From: Pteria penguin
Lineage: Eukaryota; Mollusca; Bivalvia; Pterioida; Pteriidae
Direction of reading: 5' to 3'
Assembly (NCBI GenBank): GCA_035048485.1
Contig: CM068593.1
Coordinates: 4,907,151-4,971,150 of the forward strand
Length of the DNA: 64,000 nt
Part shown: one piece after another, positions 61,439-64,000 of the stretch
Layout of the letters: each line of letters opens with the position of its first letter
Position numbering within the stretch: position 1 is the first letter of the stretch
The notes under the pieces: generated by a model
What the model was told of the DNA's origin: nothing
Databases searched by the model: none
Seen by the model: the letters and a program-made list of their open reading frames with translations, nothing else
Program-made: the position numbers and the translations under genes

Positions 61439-61514
61439 ATGATATAAAAGAGAAAACAGAAGACGTCTGACAAAACTGTATGACACAAATCAACAAGGAC
61501 CAGGACACAAAAAA
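61439..61514. repeat. Dispersed repeat, copy 2 of the 75-bp segment
   Basis: Matches 21558-21632 in direct orientation (ATATAAAAGAGAAAACAGAA, CTGTATGACACAAATCA, CAAGGACC) and ends in an A run, which may point to a retroposed origin. Confidence 0.7.
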
Positions 61515-61865
61515 AAAAATGACAAAACGACTTGTAAAGAACTGAAGCTAAGACTCAAATAAAGTGAACACTAAAAGGACATAATAGACCATACATGCAA
61601 ATCACATTTTTGAAAAGGAAAATATAAGAATAAAATGACATATAATTTATTTCCTCTTCAGATTTATTTCCCACTTTTAATTTTACACATACATGAACGA
61701 CAGGTTGAGTTACGCAATGGTGTTTTCCATTTACTTAAATGAAAAAAGAAATAAAAAGACCCCCATAACAAAAACATATATAATACACCGAAGTCCATGT
61801 CTGCAAAACTACGAATGCAAACCTTATATATGTGATCTCATGTGATGGTTGTCTTATCAATGATG

Positions 61866-61955
61866 TGAGCGGGGTTCCGCGCCCGACTGTGAAACCACGC
61901 CTACTCCATTGGCTAGACAGTTGCTACGAGAAAAGTATAAATTATACCTTGTCGC
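61866..61955. repeat. Dispersed repeat, copy 2 (GCCTACTCCATTGG)
   Basis: Resembles 18518-18605: CCGCGCCCGACTGTGAAACC, GCCTACTCCATTGGCTAGAC, AAAAGTATAAATTATACC. Confidence 0.55.
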
Positions 61956-62022
61956 ATGTATGAACGAACACTTTTGATTGGGTCGGAATACATGCGATAA
62001 CAAAACAGGAGGAGCATTGGTT

Positions 62023-62301
62023 GATTGATTGATTAATTATTGTTTTTCGTCACTCCATGGTTATTTCACTTATATGGTGACGGCATCTGCCTGATGCATT
62101 GCGGAGAAATGTTTACCTTTGCAACGGACCTACCCGAAGCAGTGAGGGATCTTTTACGTGCCACGCCTACTGTGACACGGGATCTCGGTTTTTACTGTCT
62201 CATCACAAAGACAGAACACCAGTGTGCCCAGGGCGGGAGTCGAACCCGAGACCTCTAGGTCAGGAGCCGAGCACCTCCTGCACTGAGCCACACGGGCTTA
62301 C
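62023..62301 (-). mobile_element. tRNA-derived SINE, family B
   Basis: Full-length copy with TTGATTGATTGATT tail, shared central region, and minus-strand head with GGGTTCGACTCCCGCC. Near-perfect 11-bp target duplication GAGCATTGGTT / GAGCCTTGGTT at 62012-62022 and 62302-62312. Confidence 0.92.
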
Positions 62302-62504
62302 GAGCCTTGGTTATGGTGTATGTGATGAGTGATATATATATGATAACTTCTGTACAATAACTCATTAACCTCGGGATAGAACATGAGGGAAAGCAGAAAT
62401 ATGTGTCAAATAGATCAATGAGATCAGCTACCTTCACACAATGAATTGATACTACCATAAAATTTTCTATCATATGCCACCACTCTGGGACTCAGGCACA
62501 CTTT

Positions 62505-62665
62505 GGTTGGTTGATTGATGCATTATGTCGCTTTCAACAATATTTCAGTTATATTGCGACATGGAAGCAGGTTACCAACCTCTTAAACATAGTGGCGCAA
62601 CCTGGGAATCGAACCGGATCGTCAGTGGCGAAAGCCAAGCACTTAACCACTACACCATGCTTGCT
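62505..62665 (-). mobile_element. tRNA-derived SINE, family A
   Basis: Shares GCTTTCAACAATATTTCAGT, GCGACATGGAAGCAGGTTAC and CAACCTCTTAAACATAGTGG with 30821-30990 in inverted orientation. The minus strand has B box GGTTCGATTCC and A-box-like GTGTAGTGGTTAAG. Confidence 0.9.
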
Positions 62666-62762
62666 CCTCCGAGGCGTACGTCTTGATGTCATGCTCTATC
62701 ATATGCCACCATTCTGCGACCCAGGCGCACGTCTTGATGCCATGCTCTATCATATGCCACCA
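62666..62762. repeat. Short tandem repeat next to the SINE
   Basis: CTATCATATGCCACCAT and GTCTTGATGxCATGCTCTAT alternate in about 2.5 copies of roughly 57 bp; one related word also lies left of the SINE (CATATGCCACCACTCTG, 62472). Confidence 0.75.
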
Positions 62763-64000
62763 TAAGATTCTGTCTCAGTCTCGTCATTTAGGAGGGGAAG
62801 CTAAGGCTAGGCCTGTTTACTAACCGTGTCATAAGCATTTAGCCACCCGAGGCTTGTACGAACTACTGACAAAGCGCACCTTCCGGCGTCTGTCCATGCG
62901 TCTGTCCGTAAATTTCTCACATTTTCGACTTTTTCAGAACATGTAGAAGGATTTTGATGAGCCTTGGTATATATTAAAGTCTTCTTACAGAACTGGCAGT
63001 GCTGGGGGCACACTACTCGAGGCCCGAAGGACTGAGTTAAGGGAGGTTATGGAAGGGGGTGTCCTTCTCCCATAAGAGGGGGCCTCCCCCGAGAAAATTA
63101 AAAAAAAAACACCTGAGCAAAAACATAGCATTTGGGGCATCTTTTAATGCCATTTTCTCGCCTTTTCACTCTTAGATTCCATTGAATTAAGAAGAATAAA
63201 ATCAAAGTGACAGATTATAACATAGAATCAGTTCAAAATGCCACTTTTTGTGTATAAATGAATTTGTTTCATGTATAAAACTTTTCAGGGGCGGATGTAG
63301 AAAGGTCAATGCGGGGCGGGGTGCAATTGAAGCCGAAGTGAAGTTAAAAAAAGAAAAGAAAAAACAAAAGACACTTTACTGTCATAATGGTGGGGAAGGG
63401 GTGGAGGTACTGGCAAATTTCTAGACAATCCGTCCACTGACAAATTTTGGCGTCCCCAGACGATCCGTACCCAGATTATGCGTCGACTAATTTTACCATC
63501 TATACCAACCGTAGTCTATCCGTCCGTTGTTTGCGAAGAAATCAAAACACATTTAACTACTTATACTTTATCTGTCCCCTAACCATCCACTGTTAATATC
63601 AATGATGATAAAATATGATCAACAATTATATATTACTTGATTTTAATTTCATTCTCAAAATTTTATGACTTTTTTTCTATATTTTATATTTTATAAAGAC
63701 ATACAAAAATTAGTCTAAAACAATAGAAAAAATTAACAAAAACCCCCAAACAAACAAAAACAAAATACAAGCCAACAACTAAGTAGAATTCTATTGCAAT
63801 ACAAAACGTATATATATTATAAGTATACAGACAGGACTTACTAGTTGTTATGTTTATTATAGATTCTGTTAAGTGAAGTGGACGGTGTATATCGATTACG
63901 TAATAAGTTCAATGCTTGTATAGACAGAGAACTCTCACTGGTATAAATCAGTAGTCTATGTCTCTGTATAAATTTACAAATAACTGGAGACGCTTAAACT
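62763..64000. other. No gene recognised
   Basis: AT-rich with G-rich fragments. GGGGCGGATGTAGAAAGG near 63292 looks like one end of the CATGCGCGGAT-type MITE. Confidence 0.45.

Overview
This is a eukaryotic, AT-rich window. I infer a mollusc, probably a bivalve. The evidence is one intron-rich metazoan kinase gene, frequent TACATGTA-type words, many tRNA-derived SINEs and MITEs, and a very large load of minisatellites. The phylum is inference from general knowledge; the sequence alone does not prove it.

The only protein-coding gene I can support is a MAP3K2/MAP3K3 (MEKK2/3) orthologue on the minus strand, from 32962 (or further upstream) down to its stop codon at 14386-14388. I rebuilt twelve exons by hand from splice sites, reading frame and family motifs. 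Eleven join in frame: most of a PB1 domain, a Ser/Pro-rich linker and a complete STE11-type kinase domain. A twelfth candidate (32853-32962) may be near the N-terminus, but its phase does not match the next exon found. At least one short exon carrying PB1 strand 1 is therefore missing, and the start codon was not found. The parts found total 1,779 nt (about 592 codons), close to the roughly 620 residues of the vertebrate proteins.

Layout: 1-14385 lies downstream of the kinase gene and holds no recognised gene, with tandem arrays at 2508-3470, 8478-8880 and 12906-13490 and SINEs at 4358-4612 and 6545-6860. 14386-32962 is the kinase gene; its introns carry minisatellites, MITEs, SINEs and a pogo-like relic. 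32995-37135 is almost continuous tandem repeat. 37136-43734 mixes decayed repeats, a MITE and a SINE. 43735-48800 has a very uniform 56-bp array and a 42-bp array split by a nested transposon insertion. 48801-53513 is mostly unannotated, with a perfect 31-bp hairpin, a MITE and a long TA microsatellite. 53514-58635 is a 5-kb array built on a 26-bp unit. 59035-60340 is a ~145-bp tandem repeat rich in AGGTCA half-sites. 60341-64000 contains SINEs and dispersed repeats.

By my sum of intervals, tandem repeats occupy roughly 20 kb of the 64 kb. The most notable observation is that several arrays start at or within a few bases of 5' splice sites of the kinase gene. In one of them the splice donor itself is part of the repeated unit, giving eight GT donors in a 31-32 nt register. 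Most long open frames in the window are open only because they run through tandem repeats.
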